The notes beneath the pieces were generated by a model. That model was not told the origin of the DNA and made no database searches. It saw only the letters and a list, made by a program, of their open reading frames with translations. Positions 20,001-27,450 of a DNA stretch of 39,707 bases are shown here, piece after piece (position 1 is the stretch's first letter; each line of letters opens with the position of its first letter). The stretch spans positions 1 through 39,707 of the forward strand of contig SCEJ01000029.1 of assembly GCA_004102785.1 (NCBI GenBank). The letters are read 5' to 3'. The stretch comes from Muribaculaceae bacterium Isolate-013 (NCI) (GTDB taxonomy: Bacteria; Bacteroidota; Bacteroidia; Bacteroidales; Muribaculaceae). The translations under genes and the position numbers were made by a program.

Positions 20001-21504
20001 CCTGTCCGTTATACGTGTACTGATAGGCCACGGCGAGCACCTCGTCGGCATTGAGCTGTGTTTTCAGCGAGATATAGCCGAGGGTGGAGTTGAGGGTGTA
20101 CTCGGAAGCGCCCAGCAGGCGCGCGCTCTCCATCTTCTCATAGTCGTGCCCTCCTTCTATTCCATAGGCACGCAACGGCTCGAGCGCCTGCGTCACCTGA
20201 TTGATGTTGCGGGCGTCGGGATACTGCTCCTTTATCACCGAGAGGAGGTTGTTCGACTGGTTGGATGGCACGGGCACAGCCATGTCGGGCTGCCAGTATG
20301 TGTTGTTGAGGTTGTGGTTCTCACCGAGGTCGGCGAAGCCCACAAGGTTGCGCGACTGCTCATACTTCCCACCCTTGTTGGTGACCCACACCTCGATGCG
20401 CGTAATGTTGACACCGGAGGATACGAAGGGGAGCTTGGAAGCGAAGCGGTCGTAGTTGGAGTAGAAGTACTGCGAGAGGAAGAAGTGCCGGTTCTGGTCG
20501 TACTGGTCGGCGTTTACTGAAAAGTCGGTTGTCTGGGCGCCACCTTTTGTGTTGACCGTTTTCGACTCGGAGTTCTGCTGCGACAGAAGGGCGGTTGCTG
20601 TGAGCTTGCCGAACTGGAGTTTTGTCTTGACACCGAATAGGGCCGTGGAACCTCGTATGAGTGAGGATCCGGTGGTAAGCGACACATTGCCGGCTTCGAT
20701 TGACTTCACTATATCGTCCTCTTTCCCTTCATATCCGAGCTTGATGTTTTTTGAGTCGAAATCGAAGGTGGCATCGGTGTTGTAGGTCATGTTGAACTTG
20801 AGGCGGTCGCCTACCGACGCACCTATTGTGGCCTGTATTTTCTGGTCGAAGTCGAAGTAGGTCTTGCGTCGCGAATTCACCGAGAGCGAGGGGTTGTCGG
20901 TCTTGTTGGTCTTTATTCCGAGCTTGATCTGCACAGAGCCCTGCGTCTTGAGCTGCACGCCGCCGGGGCCGAAGATTTTCTCCAGCGGGCCATAGGCGAA
21001 ATTCATGTCGAAGATGTTGAACGGCTGTTTTTCGGTGTTCTGCACGAGCTGCTGGTTGCGGTCCTGATAGTACTCCTGGAGCTGGCGACGCAACTGCCAG
21101 TCGTTGTACTGCTTCTCGGAGAGCATCAGCGGGGTGGTGATTTCAGTGTCACCGACTTTTGTACGTATCACATAAAAACCGGTGGCGGGGTCGTACTCCA
21201 CTTCGGTTTTCACGTTGGAGGGGGTGGTGAGGTCGGCGGCAAACTGGTCGCGCATCAGTTCCTCGTAGGTCTGGGGCACGGTCTGCTGTACCCTAAACGG
21301 CATCATTATAGAGTCGGCGGCCACAGTGAGCGGGCCGGCCTGCGTCAGAAACGGCGGAGGTGGAGTGATGCCTGGCGAACTTCCAGGCAGCGACGACGAG
21401 GTCTGCCCCCAGGCAAACATAGCGGCAGCTCCCACGGCAACAATGCAGCCGAGGAGCTGGACCAGACGTCGGGATATAATATTTTTGCGGGCGTTTCGGG
21501 CCAA
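14026..21504 (-). CDS. sprA: Cell surface protein SprA (type IX secretion translocon)
   Basis: This is a 2492-residue outer-membrane protein, close in size to SprA of Flavobacterium and Sov of Porphyromonas. In the type IX system SprA forms the very large outer-membrane barrel through which substrate proteins leave. The N-terminus has a basic region and hydrophobic signal segment (about residues 14-33). Family blocks include GSVQIKLGIKTNKTDNPS (about 190), repeated FDQKIQATIGASVGDRL-type strands, DFESSQSGIDLRSPYAW and RWGGIMRKMDNPNFEQANVD, and the protein ends in alternating beta strands (SSYGLSLNLNLAR). It is intact, with no frameshift. It lies 58 nt behind ruvA on the same strand. T9SS substrates are not seen in this window. 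Confidence 0.96.
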   Translation of the reverse strand: MARNARKNIISRRLVQLLGCIVAVGAAAMFAWGQTSSSLPGSSPGITPPPPFLTQAGPLTVAADSIMMPFRVQQTVPQTYEELMRDQFAADLTTPSNVKTEVEYDPATGFYVIRTKVGDTEITTPLMLSEKQYNDWQLRRQLQEYYQDRNQQLVQNTEKQPFNIFDMNFAYGPLEKIFGPGGVQLKTQGSVQIKLGIKTNKTDNPSLSVNSRRKTYFDFDQKIQATIGASVGDRLKFNMTYNTDATFDFDSKNIKLGYEGKEDDIVKSIEAGNVSLTTGSSLIRGSTALFGVKTKLQFGKLTATALLSQQNSESKTVNTKGGAQTTDFSVNADQYDQNRHFFLSQYFYSNYDRFASKLPFVSSGVNITRIEVWVTNKGGKYEQSRNLVGFADLGENHNLNNTYWQPDMAVPVPSNQSNNLLSVIKEQYPDARNINQVTQALEPLRAYGIEGGHDYEKMESARLLGASEYTLNSTLGYISLKTQLNADEVLAVAYQYTYNGQVYQVGEFSSDIATTTQSLYLKMLKATTVDPRMPLWRLMMKNVYSLGAYQVQQQNFRMQIKYLSDTTGTQINYLPVPGLSDKPLLQVLNLDRIDSNQQSNPDGFFDFIEGYTVIASSGKIIFPVAEPFGSYLEQKIGNPALAEKYVYKELYDSTQVVARQFSDKNKFILAGSYQASSGSQIRLNAMNVPRGSVIVTAGGVQLTENTDYTVDYSMGIVTITNQSIIDSGQSISVTLENQSLFSTQRKTLLGLDLQYQINKDFNIGATLLHFSEKALTEKVNIGDEVINNSMFGFNLSYNTKFMWLTNLLNKIPTVNAVAPSTFNVNAEFAQLVPHKQKSGSNKGSSYIDDFESSQSGIDLRSPYAWQMASTPYDSGQGALFPEAALSNNVDYGKNRALLNWYYIDRMFTDKNSSLCPGYLRNDLDQQSNPYVREVTSKEIFPDRELTYGESATIQTLNLSFYPDERGPYNLDASNITPEGRLLNPERRWGGIMRKMDNPNFEQANVDYIQFWLMNPFLDPENDNLEGGDLYFNFGEISEDILKDGMKSYENGIPYDGNDQYLQNTVWGRVSTQNSLTYAFDNNTGSRVVQDVGLDGLKNDDEYTFPTYSGYLDELRTRLPAQTLDQMQADQFSPLNDPAGDNYHFFRGYDYDEQRLSILERYKRYNGVEGNSQAPEDVPEPLYQSSRAVPDVEDINQDNTLNEYERYFQYRISIRPEDLVVGKNFIADKQVSYPLTRNGKEEKVEWYQFKIPLSAYEKVVGNINDFSAIRFARIFLTNFKATTHLRFATLELVRGEWRTYDFNLNSRGDAPAEGDLDVSVVNIEENASREPVNYVLPPGVTRISDPGQSQIVQLNEQSMSLKVSNLDAGDARGVYRDTQQDLRNYKRLQMWVHAEAPIDDVTNLRSGELSMFVRLGTDVKQNFYEYEIPLELTPHARYNNYLPSDREKVWPINNFMNLNLQNLVELKKERNRAKATQSSGVGYATLYTGRDPSNERNRMAVMGNPSLSDVRVILVGVRNNSNATKDGTVWVNELKVTEFDEAGGWAAKANMNLGLSDIAQVNFGAHKETAGFGGVDQSLNDRRLDDYEQYNVAVQADLGRFLPEKAKLRAPIYYSVSKEKTTPKYNPLDQDVLLKDALDDAPDKHSRDSIMAYAVERSTIQSFSISGLKFDVRSPKPMPWDPANFTINFSFNKQAKSDPVTEYENTNDYRGSFAYNYTPMIKGLRPLGWLNTKNRNLKFFKEWELNYLPNSISFLTTMSRYYYEQQTRSEMDAMFQLPVSVSKNFLWDRQFQITWNLTKSINLSFNSNTSARIEETIGAVNKKLFPDRYKEWKDTVWQSIRSLGTPWAYNQAVTATYRAPFSRIPVLDFLTGSVSYNATYRWDRGADVDGISMGNTIASQSSLSADGRINFETLYNKIPFVKDVNKRFANSRRSTTPPKKPKKFERTYKLRPDTTFTIRHNLRNKKVKITAVTADDSKPFVFKHKVVDANTVEILTPSDKDIKFTIEEVLKEDKSVWREIGEYALRLAMSPRQASIRWKRTSTMTIPLFRNGVGDIFGQSTQYGPMSPGLDFAFGFVDEDYIYKAKDRGWLITDDGQTSPALWSRANELNLEFTVEPVKGLKVQLTMNRTDNRTNQVQFMYADMPITRSGSYTKTHCAIATALGSSNAASGYYSAPFQKMLDYIPVIADRYTALYNGVLYPAGGFMDGNPLSGQPFNPQIGGVSETSSDVLIPAFLAAYTGTDVNRQYLDPFPSFRSVLPNWRVTYDGLINLGNLRNIFKSFTINHAYQCTYTVGSYNSYLNWLGTGAGDLGFTLDELSGQPIPSSPYNISTVSISERFAPLFGVSTTLKNELQFNAEWRDQRTLTLNTSAGQLVEATTRGLTMGVGYKIVGFNTVLKMKGSQSGVSNDLTVNADFSLQNTQALIRRIESNYTQATSGTRTLSIQFNASYILSRRLTLAAYFDHQVNTPLVSNAAYPTSSSSYGLSLNLNLAR

Positions 21505-21562
21505 AATATCGTGATAATAAGAGTTTTGACGCCACGCCCCGGGGAGAGGAATCCAAAAGGAA

Positions 21563-22144
21563 TCAGAGCATGGTAAGAGCCTTCTTGATGGCGGCCTCCA
21601 CCTTCATGGCCGGGTCGCCTGAGAAAAGCTTGTCGAGCACTTTGAGTGTTGCCGGTTTCGGGAAACCGAGCATCACCAGAGCTGCCAGCGCCTCGTCGTA
21701 AGCCTCGGAGCGGGCAGCCGGTTGCTCTAATAACGTAGCTGATGTGGTTTTTATTTTATCACGAAGGTCCACAATTATTCTTTGTGCGGTTTTCGCCCCG
21801 ATGCCTTTCACACTTTTGAGACGTTTTTCGTCGCCAGAGGCTATCACCGCCTCCAGTTCGCCGGGAGGGATGGCCGACAGTATGAGGCGTGCCGAATTGG
21901 CCCCTACCCCGCTTACGGCTATCATCAACTGGAACAGCTCACGCTCGGCGACCGTGGCGAATCCGTAGAGTTCATGGGTGTCCTCCCGGATGATTTCATG
22001 CACGAAAAGGCGCGTTTCCCTCTTGCCCTGAAGAGCATCGAAAGTAACGAGCGATATGTTCATTCGATAACCTATGCCGTGGTTGTCGACCACGGCATAG
22101 GCAGGAGTGATTTCGGCCAAAGAGCCGGCAATGTATTCAATCAT
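21563..22144 (-). CDS. ruvA: Holliday junction branch migration protein RuvA
   Basis: This 193-residue protein binds four-way DNA junctions as a tetramer and loads RuvB. The start MIEYIAGSLAEITPAYAVVDN is the OB-fold domain I. The helix-hairpin-helix region includes LISAIPPGEL-like LILSAIPPGEL and SVKGIGAKTAQRIIVDLRDK (about 110-129). The small C-terminal domain III (ALAALVMLGFPKPATLKVLDK) contacts RuvB. ruvA precedes sprA with a 58-nt gap, so co-transcription is likely. RuvB is not adjacent. Confidence 0.97.
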   Translation of the reverse strand: MIEYIAGSLAEITPAYAVVDNHGIGYRMNISLVTFDALQGKRETRLFVHEIIREDTHELYGFATVAERELFQLMIAVSGVGANSARLILSAIPPGELEAVIASGDEKRLKSVKGIGAKTAQRIIVDLRDKIKTTSATLLEQPAARSEAYDEALAALVMLGFPKPATLKVLDKLFSGDPAMKVEAAIKKALTML

Positions 22145-22195
22145 ATATATAACTAAGGTGTATAAGCAACCGGAACAGACTCCGGCCCGCGGGGC

Positions 22196-23443
22196 TCAGT
22201 CAAGTTTATGGATAACCAGACCGGAACGGAGCTTAGGCTCGAACCAGGTGGTTTTTGGGGGCATGATATTGCCGGTATCGGCAATATCCATGAGCTGCTT
22301 CATCGACACGGGGTAGAGCGCCAGAGCCATGGCCATCTCTCCGGAATCGACGCGGCGCTTGAGCTCGCCCAGGCCGCGTATGCCGCCTACGAAGTCGATC
22401 CGCTTGTCAGAGCGCAGATCAGTGATACCAAGGATGTCGCGGAGTATAAGATCGGACGATATTGTGACGTCGAGCACACCGATGGGGTCGGCATCGTCAT
22501 AACGTCCTTCACGGGGCGTGAGCGAATACCAGTGGCCGTCAGCGAGATATAGCGCGAAGTTATGCAGGGCGGCGGGAGTGTAGATGTCTGTGCCCTTATC
22601 TTCCACGATGAAATCCTTTTCCAGACGGAAGAGGAACTCCTGGGGCGAGAGGCCGTTGAGGTCGCGTACCACGCGGTTATAGTCGATAATACGCAGGTGG
22701 GAGGCGGGAAATGCCACGGCAAGGAAGTAGTTGTATTCCTCGTCGCCGGTATGCGCTGGATTCTCCTGCGCCTTCTCCAGCCCCACGCGCGCAGCGGCAG
22801 CCGACCGGTGATGTCCGTCGGCTATATATAAATGAGGCATGGCCTCGAAATGGCGTGTAATGGCATCGGTCATTTCCGGGTCATCGATAACCCAGAATGT
22901 GTGGCCGAAGCCGTCGGGCGCCACAAAATCATATTCCGGCTCTGTGGCAGCCACCCGGCGGATTATATCCTCAAGCCCGTCATTGTCGGGGAAAGCGAAG
23001 AACACCGGCTCGATGTTGGCATTGTTGACCTTTACATGGCGCATACGGTCGTCCTCCTTGTCGCGGCGTGTGAGCTCATGTTTTTTTATCACACCGTTGA
23101 CATAATCGTGCACATTGGCAGCAATAACGAAGCCATACTGGGTGCGGCCGTCCATGGTCTGCGCATATATATAATAGTGCTCGGCGGCATCCTGCACAAG
23201 CCAGCCTTCCTTCTGGAAAGCGGCGAAATTCTCCACAGCCTTGGCATAGACCTTCTCATCATGCTCGTCGGTGCCGGGCTCGAAATCGATTTCCGGACGG
23301 ATAATGTGGTAGAGCGAGCGAGGATTCCCTTCCGATTCCTTGCGGGCTTCCTCGGAATTGAGCACATCGTAGGGGCGTGAGGCTACATCCTCGACCATGG
23401 TGCGGGGCGGACGAACTCCGCGGAACGGTTTTACTTTTGCCAT
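22196..23443 (-). CDS. DUF1015 domain-containing protein
   Basis: This is a 415-residue soluble protein of the DUF1015 family, which is widespread in anaerobes and often found near serine-biosynthesis genes. It starts MAKVKPFRGVRPP. Typical blocks are VASRPYDVLNSEEAR (25-39), YIYAQTMDGRTQYGFVIA, HELTRRDKEDDRMRHVK, and YIADGHHRSAAAARVGLE, the last conserved and resembling an active-site loop. No reaction is established to my knowledge. It is transcribed leftward, 51 nt upstream of ruvA, so it could head a DUF1015-ruvA-sprA transcript. Confidence 0.9.
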   Translation of the reverse strand: MAKVKPFRGVRPPRTMVEDVASRPYDVLNSEEARKESEGNPRSLYHIIRPEIDFEPGTDEHDEKVYAKAVENFAAFQKEGWLVQDAAEHYYIYAQTMDGRTQYGFVIAANVHDYVNGVIKKHELTRRDKEDDRMRHVKVNNANIEPVFFAFPDNDGLEDIIRRVAATEPEYDFVAPDGFGHTFWVIDDPEMTDAITRHFEAMPHLYIADGHHRSAAAARVGLEKAQENPAHTGDEEYNYFLAVAFPASHLRIIDYNRVVRDLNGLSPQEFLFRLEKDFIVEDKGTDIYTPAALHNFALYLADGHWYSLTPREGRYDDADPIGVLDVTISSDLILRDILGITDLRSDKRIDFVGGIRGLGELKRRVDSGEMAMALALYPVSMKQLMDIADTGNIMPPKTTWFEPKLRSGLVIHKLD

Positions 23444-23571
23444 ATCGGTAAACTGTTAAAAAGATTTCGCGGGCACCGGCGCCGGATGCATCTCCCCTGC
23501 CCTGTCGGACTCGGCGGCTTACATTCCGGCATGAGGCGCTCCGGTTTTTCAGGTAGAATTAAGTGTCGTGA

Positions 23572-23579
23572 CAAAGATA
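23572..23579 (-). promoter_or_regulatory. -7 element upstream of the DUF1015 gene
   Basis: On the minus strand TATCTTTG matches TAnnTTTG. It lies 128 nt before the DUF1015 start, implying a leader of roughly 120 nt. The -33 element is not clear. The rest of 23444-23757 is AT-rich and shows no gene. Confidence 0.45.
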
Positions 23580-23757
23580 TATAAAAGATTCGATTTTTCG
23601 GCATATGGCGCTAAAATTTATTTTACCGGCCGGGGAGGCAAAAATACGACAAAAAAGTGTAAATTTTTATTTTCTTCTTTTTATTTGAAAACCAATAATT
23701 TAGCACATCATTAAGCAATAAAGGCAAAAAAAGTTTGAAAAAAAATCGTCAAACCCC

Positions 23758-23787
23758 TTGCCAGTTCAAAAATTAGTCGTACCTTTG
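23758..23787 (+). promoter_or_regulatory. Promoter of the tRNA cluster
   Basis: TTGC (23758-23761) is followed after 18 nt by TACCTTTG (23780-23787), a good -33/-7 pair. It lies 54 nt before the first tRNA. Confidence 0.65.
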
Positions 23788-23841
23788 CAACGCAAAAGGG
23801 AAACAACCCCTCCCCAAAGCAAGAGAGAACCTCGAAATAAT

Positions 23842-23914
<73 letters not shown>

Positions 23915-23986
23915 CAACGAGTCGTTATCGGCTCACAAGAACATTAAAATACTGAATATCGTCAGGCGGCTGAATCGCTTTAAAAT

Positions 23987-24059
<73 letters not shown>

Positions 24060-24140
24060 CACTTCCAATCATTATCATTGAGAAGCAGTCAGCCTGGGAA
24101 AGCTCCCTCGGCTTCCCAAAGTCTGACAGATATTAAAAAT

Positions 24141-24224
24141 GTCCGGATGGCGGAATTGGTAGACGCGCTACTTTGAGGGGGTAGTGATCATTAGATCGTG
24201 TGAGTTCGAGTCTCATTTCGGACA
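24141..24224 (+). tRNA. tRNA-Leu (GAG)
   Basis: This is an 84-nt class II tRNA with a long variable arm. The acceptor GTCCGGA pairs with TTCGGAC (one G-T), discriminator A. The anticodon stem CTACT / GGTAG encloses loop TTGAGGG with GAG. The T-arm GTGAGTTCGAGTCTCAT is intact. It is the last gene before the accessory region, so its 3' end is a candidate integration site, though I see no second copy of that end in the window. Confidence 0.95.
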
Positions 24225-24229
24225 CCTTG

Positions 24230-24275
24230 AAAAATCCGCAAGTGATTGATATTCAATCCTTGCGGATTTTTCTTT
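24230..24275 (+). terminator. Terminator of the tRNA cluster
   Basis: Stem AAAAATCCGCAAG (24230-24242) pairs with CTTGCGGATTTTT (24259-24271) around a 16-nt loop and is followed by more T residues. It starts 5 nt after tRNA-Leu. Confidence 0.85.
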
Positions 24276-24493
24276 TATATTTCTGTCCCCATTTTGACCA
24301 CCAATTTTTTTCTACAAACTTTTGCCCCCTCCTCTTTTAGGGTTCATGCACCGTGCTTTCGGCTTGAACCTTAAATAAATTGAATGATTGTGATTTCAGG
24401 GTGTGTTTTACAGCATAATTTTCAAGGCAGACAACTTCGTCCTGCGTCAGTTGCTTCAATCAGATAAAGAACAACGACTTCGACTGAATAATA
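24276..24493. other. Non-coding stretch at the start of the accessory region
   Basis: No convincing gene is seen. There is an imperfect hairpin, AGGGTTCATGC...GCTTGAACCTT (about 24339-24372). Composition shifts here from the GC-rich core to AT-richer DNA, so the boundary of an inserted element probably lies between the tRNA terminator and about 24480. Confidence 0.5.
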
Positions 24494-24889
24494 ATGTCAC
24501 ATGACCAATTTGGCAAAATCCCGCAGTTGCGCGATTTGCAGGAGGAAATAATGCAGGCGGTACTTGAAACATTCGAGGACGCGCGCCGTTAAGGCGCGGA
24601 AGTGGAGGAGGCTATGGAGATGGCAATCCCGGAACTTTTCACCAATATAGGAGAGTCAGAGTATGACATCGTTTCCGGATTCATACTTGACAACTTCGGT
24701 GACACCATCGATCTTGACAGCGAGGTTGCGGTGGAATGCTGGACAACTCAGGTGATGACCGACATTCCCGACCTGTTTGACGGGTTCGACCGTCAAGCTA
24801 TAAGCGTGGACGCGCTCGAAATGGAGCGGAAGGAGACAGAAATTGTAGGCAAAATCGTGATAAATCTTACCGACAATGGCTTACAATAA
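24494..24889 (+). pseudogene. Small hypothetical gene split by an in-frame stop
   Basis: Frame 24494-24592 encodes 32 residues (MSHDQFGKIPQLRDLQEEIM...). It ends in TAA, and the same frame reopens at once to 24889 (from ATG 24614: MEMAIPELFTNIGESEYD...). The two pieces have similar acidic, helical character and no frameshift separates them, so I read them as one protein of about 130 residues broken by a stop codon. They could also be two separate small genes. I do not recognise a family. The end overlaps the start of the next, decayed, gene by 14 nt, an arrangement suggesting a former conjugative-element operon. Confidence 0.5.
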
Positions 24890-25289
24890 GTTGCAGACAA
24901 TGCGCGACAATATCAATGCCATACGCTGTGCGTTTCAGATAGGTGTTGAAAAGCGCGCTCCCGACCCCATAGAGGGCTTCGCGGAAATTGAGCGTGATTT
25001 CAACGGGTATTTCGATGTCGCCGCCTCAAATGTTCCTTTCGGAGATCTCGCTGTGGCGGATCCTGCATATGCCGTGAACAAGGAGATTGCATATCGTCAG
25101 GCTACCAAGTCGATACATAATTATTTCTTCCTCAAAACCCTTGACCAAGTGCGCGAGGGATTTGTGAGTCTAATATCCTGGTCCGGGTGTGACTTTAATA
25201 GGTACAGTGCTTTGGATATATTTGAAATGAAGGTATTCTTCATACCAAAAGTCGCTTATTATCAAAGTCAACATGGAAACAAAAAGTAA
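24876..25289 (+). pseudogene. Remnant of conjugative-element DNA methylase/helicase protein
   Basis: This is a 137-residue frame. Residues 1-30 (MAYNKLQTMRDNINAIRCAF...) look like the extreme N-terminus of the very large N-6 DNA methylase/SNF2 helicase proteins carried by Bacteroides conjugative elements. The frame then jumps to an internal methylase block: DFNGYFDVAASNVPFGDLAV, whose SNVPFGD replaces the methylase motif IV (NPPY type), followed by KSIHNYFFLKTLDQVREG. It ends in unrelated residues. I infer a large internal deletion plus loss of the C-terminal part, leaving a non-functional fusion. The family recognition is from memory and would need a database search. Confidence 0.6.
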
Positions 25290-25585
25290 TGCTTCAATAA
25301 TTATCAGCAATTAATTTGAAATTACTCTTCTTATAAGAATATGGTTTATAACTGTATACACAATAAAGTAAGTTAATGCGATGGCAATCATACATGCCCA
25401 GCCTAAAGGTTTATTCGCTATGCAAACATAATATGAAATAAAAAAAATATGGAAGGAGACAATGGTTGCGGAACCTGTTCATATATATGCCTCACGTCGT
25501 GCTTTCTCCGGATTACGATAGAGAAACTGAACCGGCAGCAGATGAAATAATCAAATGCTGTCGGTTTTGTTTTTGTGACATAAAA
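25290..25585. other. Spacer with no clear gene
   Basis: This is AT-rich DNA between the methylase remnant and the convergent porin gene. The only coding candidate is a 19-codon frame at 25462-25521 behind a good Shine-Dalgarno-like GGAAGGAG. It has no recognisable product and may be debris. Confidence 0.4.
25531..25575 (+). terminator. Terminator-like hairpin past the porin gene
   Basis: ACCGGCAGCA (25531-25540) pairs with TGCTGTCGGT (25556-25565, one G-T) and is followed by TTTGTTTTTG on the plus strand. On the minus strand it lies 20 nt beyond the porin stop but has a poorer T-tract. It may serve both directions. Confidence 0.5.
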
Positions 25586-26593
25586 TCAAAAATGGGCTAC
25601 AAATTCCATGACTATCTTATTCTGTTCTGAAATTGCCGGAGTTACTCCTTTGTTATAAAAATATTGTTCATAGTTGAGGCGAATATCTGCCTGTAATGAT
25701 TTCTTTCCCAGACTCAATGTAACACCTCCAGTCAGTCTATGCCTTTCAGGATCATCTACTTTGAGATTGCCGGACTCATCTTTCGTACCTTTGCTGTGAT
25801 CTGACATATAGTCATACCTTCCGAGGAATGATATGGAAGTCAGACCTTTTTTCATCGGAAGTCGATATGCGGCAAATGCGTCAACCGCATTTACAGGCGT
25901 GAAAGAGCCGTGGGCATAGTGCTTGCGGAGATATTCCGCCTCGATGTGCCATCTCCGGTTTTGCCAGTAGACCCCTGCATCGTACATCATCACGTTCACA
26001 TCCCCGGCATTTGCCTTCTGGCAACTGAATGTAATATTAAATTGCCGGGCAATCATTGTCTGCGCCTTGAACGAGAAATTATAGTTGTTGGTCCAGAAAT
26101 GTTTTTGATTTGTCAGTCCTGAGCCGTTGAATATACCTCCTTCAAGCGTAATGGGCATACGGTCGTTGAATGTCCACGATGCTGATGCTCCTACATCGCG
26201 CACATTGCCGACCTGCTTTGCTATGAAAGAACGATTGGCGAAATACTGTAGGTGAGGTGAACGATGGGCATCAATGGTAAACGGCACTCTCATCTGACCG
26301 AAGGTGAACTTTAACACGTCTTTAGGTTGCAGACGTATATATGCGTCAAGCATCTTTATAGTACCCTCGTCCGAAAGGTCTATCTCGGCCTTGTATCTTA
26401 CAATAGGAATCACCTTGCCTTCCACGCTCAGACGCGCATTGCGTATCTCAAAGCGTCCCTTATCTATTTGAGGCTCATATTCATATTTGGCCCGGATAGT
26501 CCCGTGTATTTCAGGGATGAATGGATTTTTATCCTGAGCCACGGCAGGCAATGCAAATACAGACAATGCCGTCATAATTAAAATTCGTCTCAT
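25586..26593 (-). CDS. Phosphate-selective porin O/P family outer-membrane protein
   Basis: This is a 335-residue outer-membrane barrel with signal peptide MRRILIMTALSVFALPAVAQ. It resembles the OprO/OprP porin family: HGTIRAKYEYEPQIDKGRFEIRN-type N-terminal strands, FGQMRVPFTIDAHRSPHLQY (about 96-115), and alternating strands through to a terminal Phe (MEFVAHF). Such porins pass phosphate or polyphosphate across the outer membrane. Its start overlaps the stop of the PhoU-like gene by 4 nt, so the two are co-translated. Ion selectivity is inferred from family and phosphate-gene context. Related Bacteroidetes proteins are annotated only as porins. Confidence 0.82.
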   Translation of the reverse strand: MRRILIMTALSVFALPAVAQDKNPFIPEIHGTIRAKYEYEPQIDKGRFEIRNARLSVEGKVIPIVRYKAEIDLSDEGTIKMLDAYIRLQPKDVLKFTFGQMRVPFTIDAHRSPHLQYFANRSFIAKQVGNVRDVGASASWTFNDRMPITLEGGIFNGSGLTNQKHFWTNNYNFSFKAQTMIARQFNITFSCQKANAGDVNVMMYDAGVYWQNRRWHIEAEYLRKHYAHGSFTPVNAVDAFAAYRLPMKKGLTSISFLGRYDYMSDHSKGTKDESGNLKVDDPERHRLTGGVTLSLGKKSLQADIRLNYEQYFYNKGVTPAISEQNKIVMEFVAHF

Positions 26594-27288
26594 GCTGTCA
26601 TTGGTTTATTGCTTGTTTCAATGTTTTTGAGTGCCTGTGAAAAGGAGCTGACAAAGGAATGAAGATAATACAGGAGCATAAGATAAGAATAAGCGGGAAC
26701 TCCTTCATCAAAATCTTCATGGGTCATCCCTTTGGAATGTATGGCGATGCTGTGTTCGATAAAATCTTTCTCCAAGCCCGCATCTCCATTAATCTTCACT
26801 GTATCAACATCTGAACTGAGTATGCTGTCAGCTAATTGAAACAGTCGGACAATCCCTCCATGAATTGTTTCGATCTCACATTTGTAATAGATAGGTATAT
26901 AGCCATCCGGGGACGTAACAAGATGACGTGTGGTTTCGGCAATCTTGTCCGTAGCCTCAAGCATATATTCACAATATAGCGCAGTCTTGCCGATAGTATC
27001 GTCAGTGTCTGCCGAACTATTCCGGACTTTATCGCTGATTATATCAATGGTCTGCGAACCGATTCGATGATTCTTGCATACCGCAATATTATCATTGTTT
27101 GAAAGACATTCCAACGCTTTGTCGATAATCGGACCGCAAGACTGCATCGTCATAGTCAAGCAAGACTTTTCAACAGGACGGGCGGGGATAAAACAATACA
27201 TTTCCTTGACCTTACGTCTGCGGATATGCCGTCGCAACATAACGATGATTCCGGCCAAAGCCATTATCAAGAGAACTGTAACGTACAT
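26590..27288 (-). CDS. Membrane-anchored PhoU-like protein
   Basis: This 232-residue protein has one N-terminal transmembrane helix (about residues 2-22) followed by RRHIRRRK, placing the rest in the cytoplasm. The soluble part is helical and follows the same order of features as the C-terminal tail of the Pit transporter encoded just upstream: LYCEYMLEATDKIAETTRHLV, then an acidic middle, then a YLMLLYYLHSFVSSFSQALKNI final helix (compare VLYVYVNLLQETQEMVSSIRKYL in Pit). I therefore call it PhoU/DUF47-like, with moderate confidence and no claim of significant sequence identity. It probably regulates phosphate transport or the kinase. It is translationally coupled to the porin gene. Confidence 0.6.
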   Translation of the reverse strand: MYVTVLLIMALAGIIVMLRRHIRRRKVKEMYCFIPARPVEKSCLTMTMQSCGPIIDKALECLSNNDNIAVCKNHRIGSQTIDIISDKVRNSSADTDDTIGKTALYCEYMLEATDKIAETTRHLVTSPDGYIPIYYKCEIETIHGGIVRLFQLADSILSSDVDTVKINGDAGLEKDFIEHSIAIHSKGMTHEDFDEGVPAYSYLMLLYYLHSFVSSFSQALKNIETSNKPMTA

Positions 27289-27310
27289 GATTTATAGTAT
27301 TTCTTTGATA

Positions 27311-27366
27311 CAAAGTAACCGCATTTTTATTTCACGTTTATATCGGTAATATTAGATAAATATTAA
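27311..27366 (-). promoter_or_regulatory. Putative Pho-type promoter of the phoU-like/porin unit
   Basis: On the minus strand, TTACTTTG (27318-27311) is a slightly degenerate -7 element, 22 nt before the start codon. There is no recognisable -33. Upstream lie 11-nt-spaced AT repeats: TTAA at 27363-27366 and TTAG at 27352-27355 as read on the plus strand. The spacing of 33 nt from the -7 box is the same as at pit. Confidence 0.45.
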
Positions 27367-27390
27367 ATCTATCAGTCAATTACGACATAA

Positions 27391-27419
27391 AAAAGATGGG
27401 AGATATGCACTCCCATCTC
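27391..27419 (-). terminator. Intrinsic terminator of pit
   Basis: On the minus strand AGATGGGAG (27419-27411) and CTCCCATCT pair perfectly around TGCATAT and are followed by TTTTTT. It lies about 30 nt past the pit stop and separates pit from the phoU-like/porin unit. Confidence 0.85.
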
Positions 27420-27450
27420 AACCTTTGGTACAATCCTTTTTACTTAGACT

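Noticed and set aside
24141-24275. tRNA-Leu 3' end as a proven attachment site for the accessory region.
   Set aside because: I could find no second copy of the tRNA 3' end or an integrase gene in the window, so this stays a possibility only.
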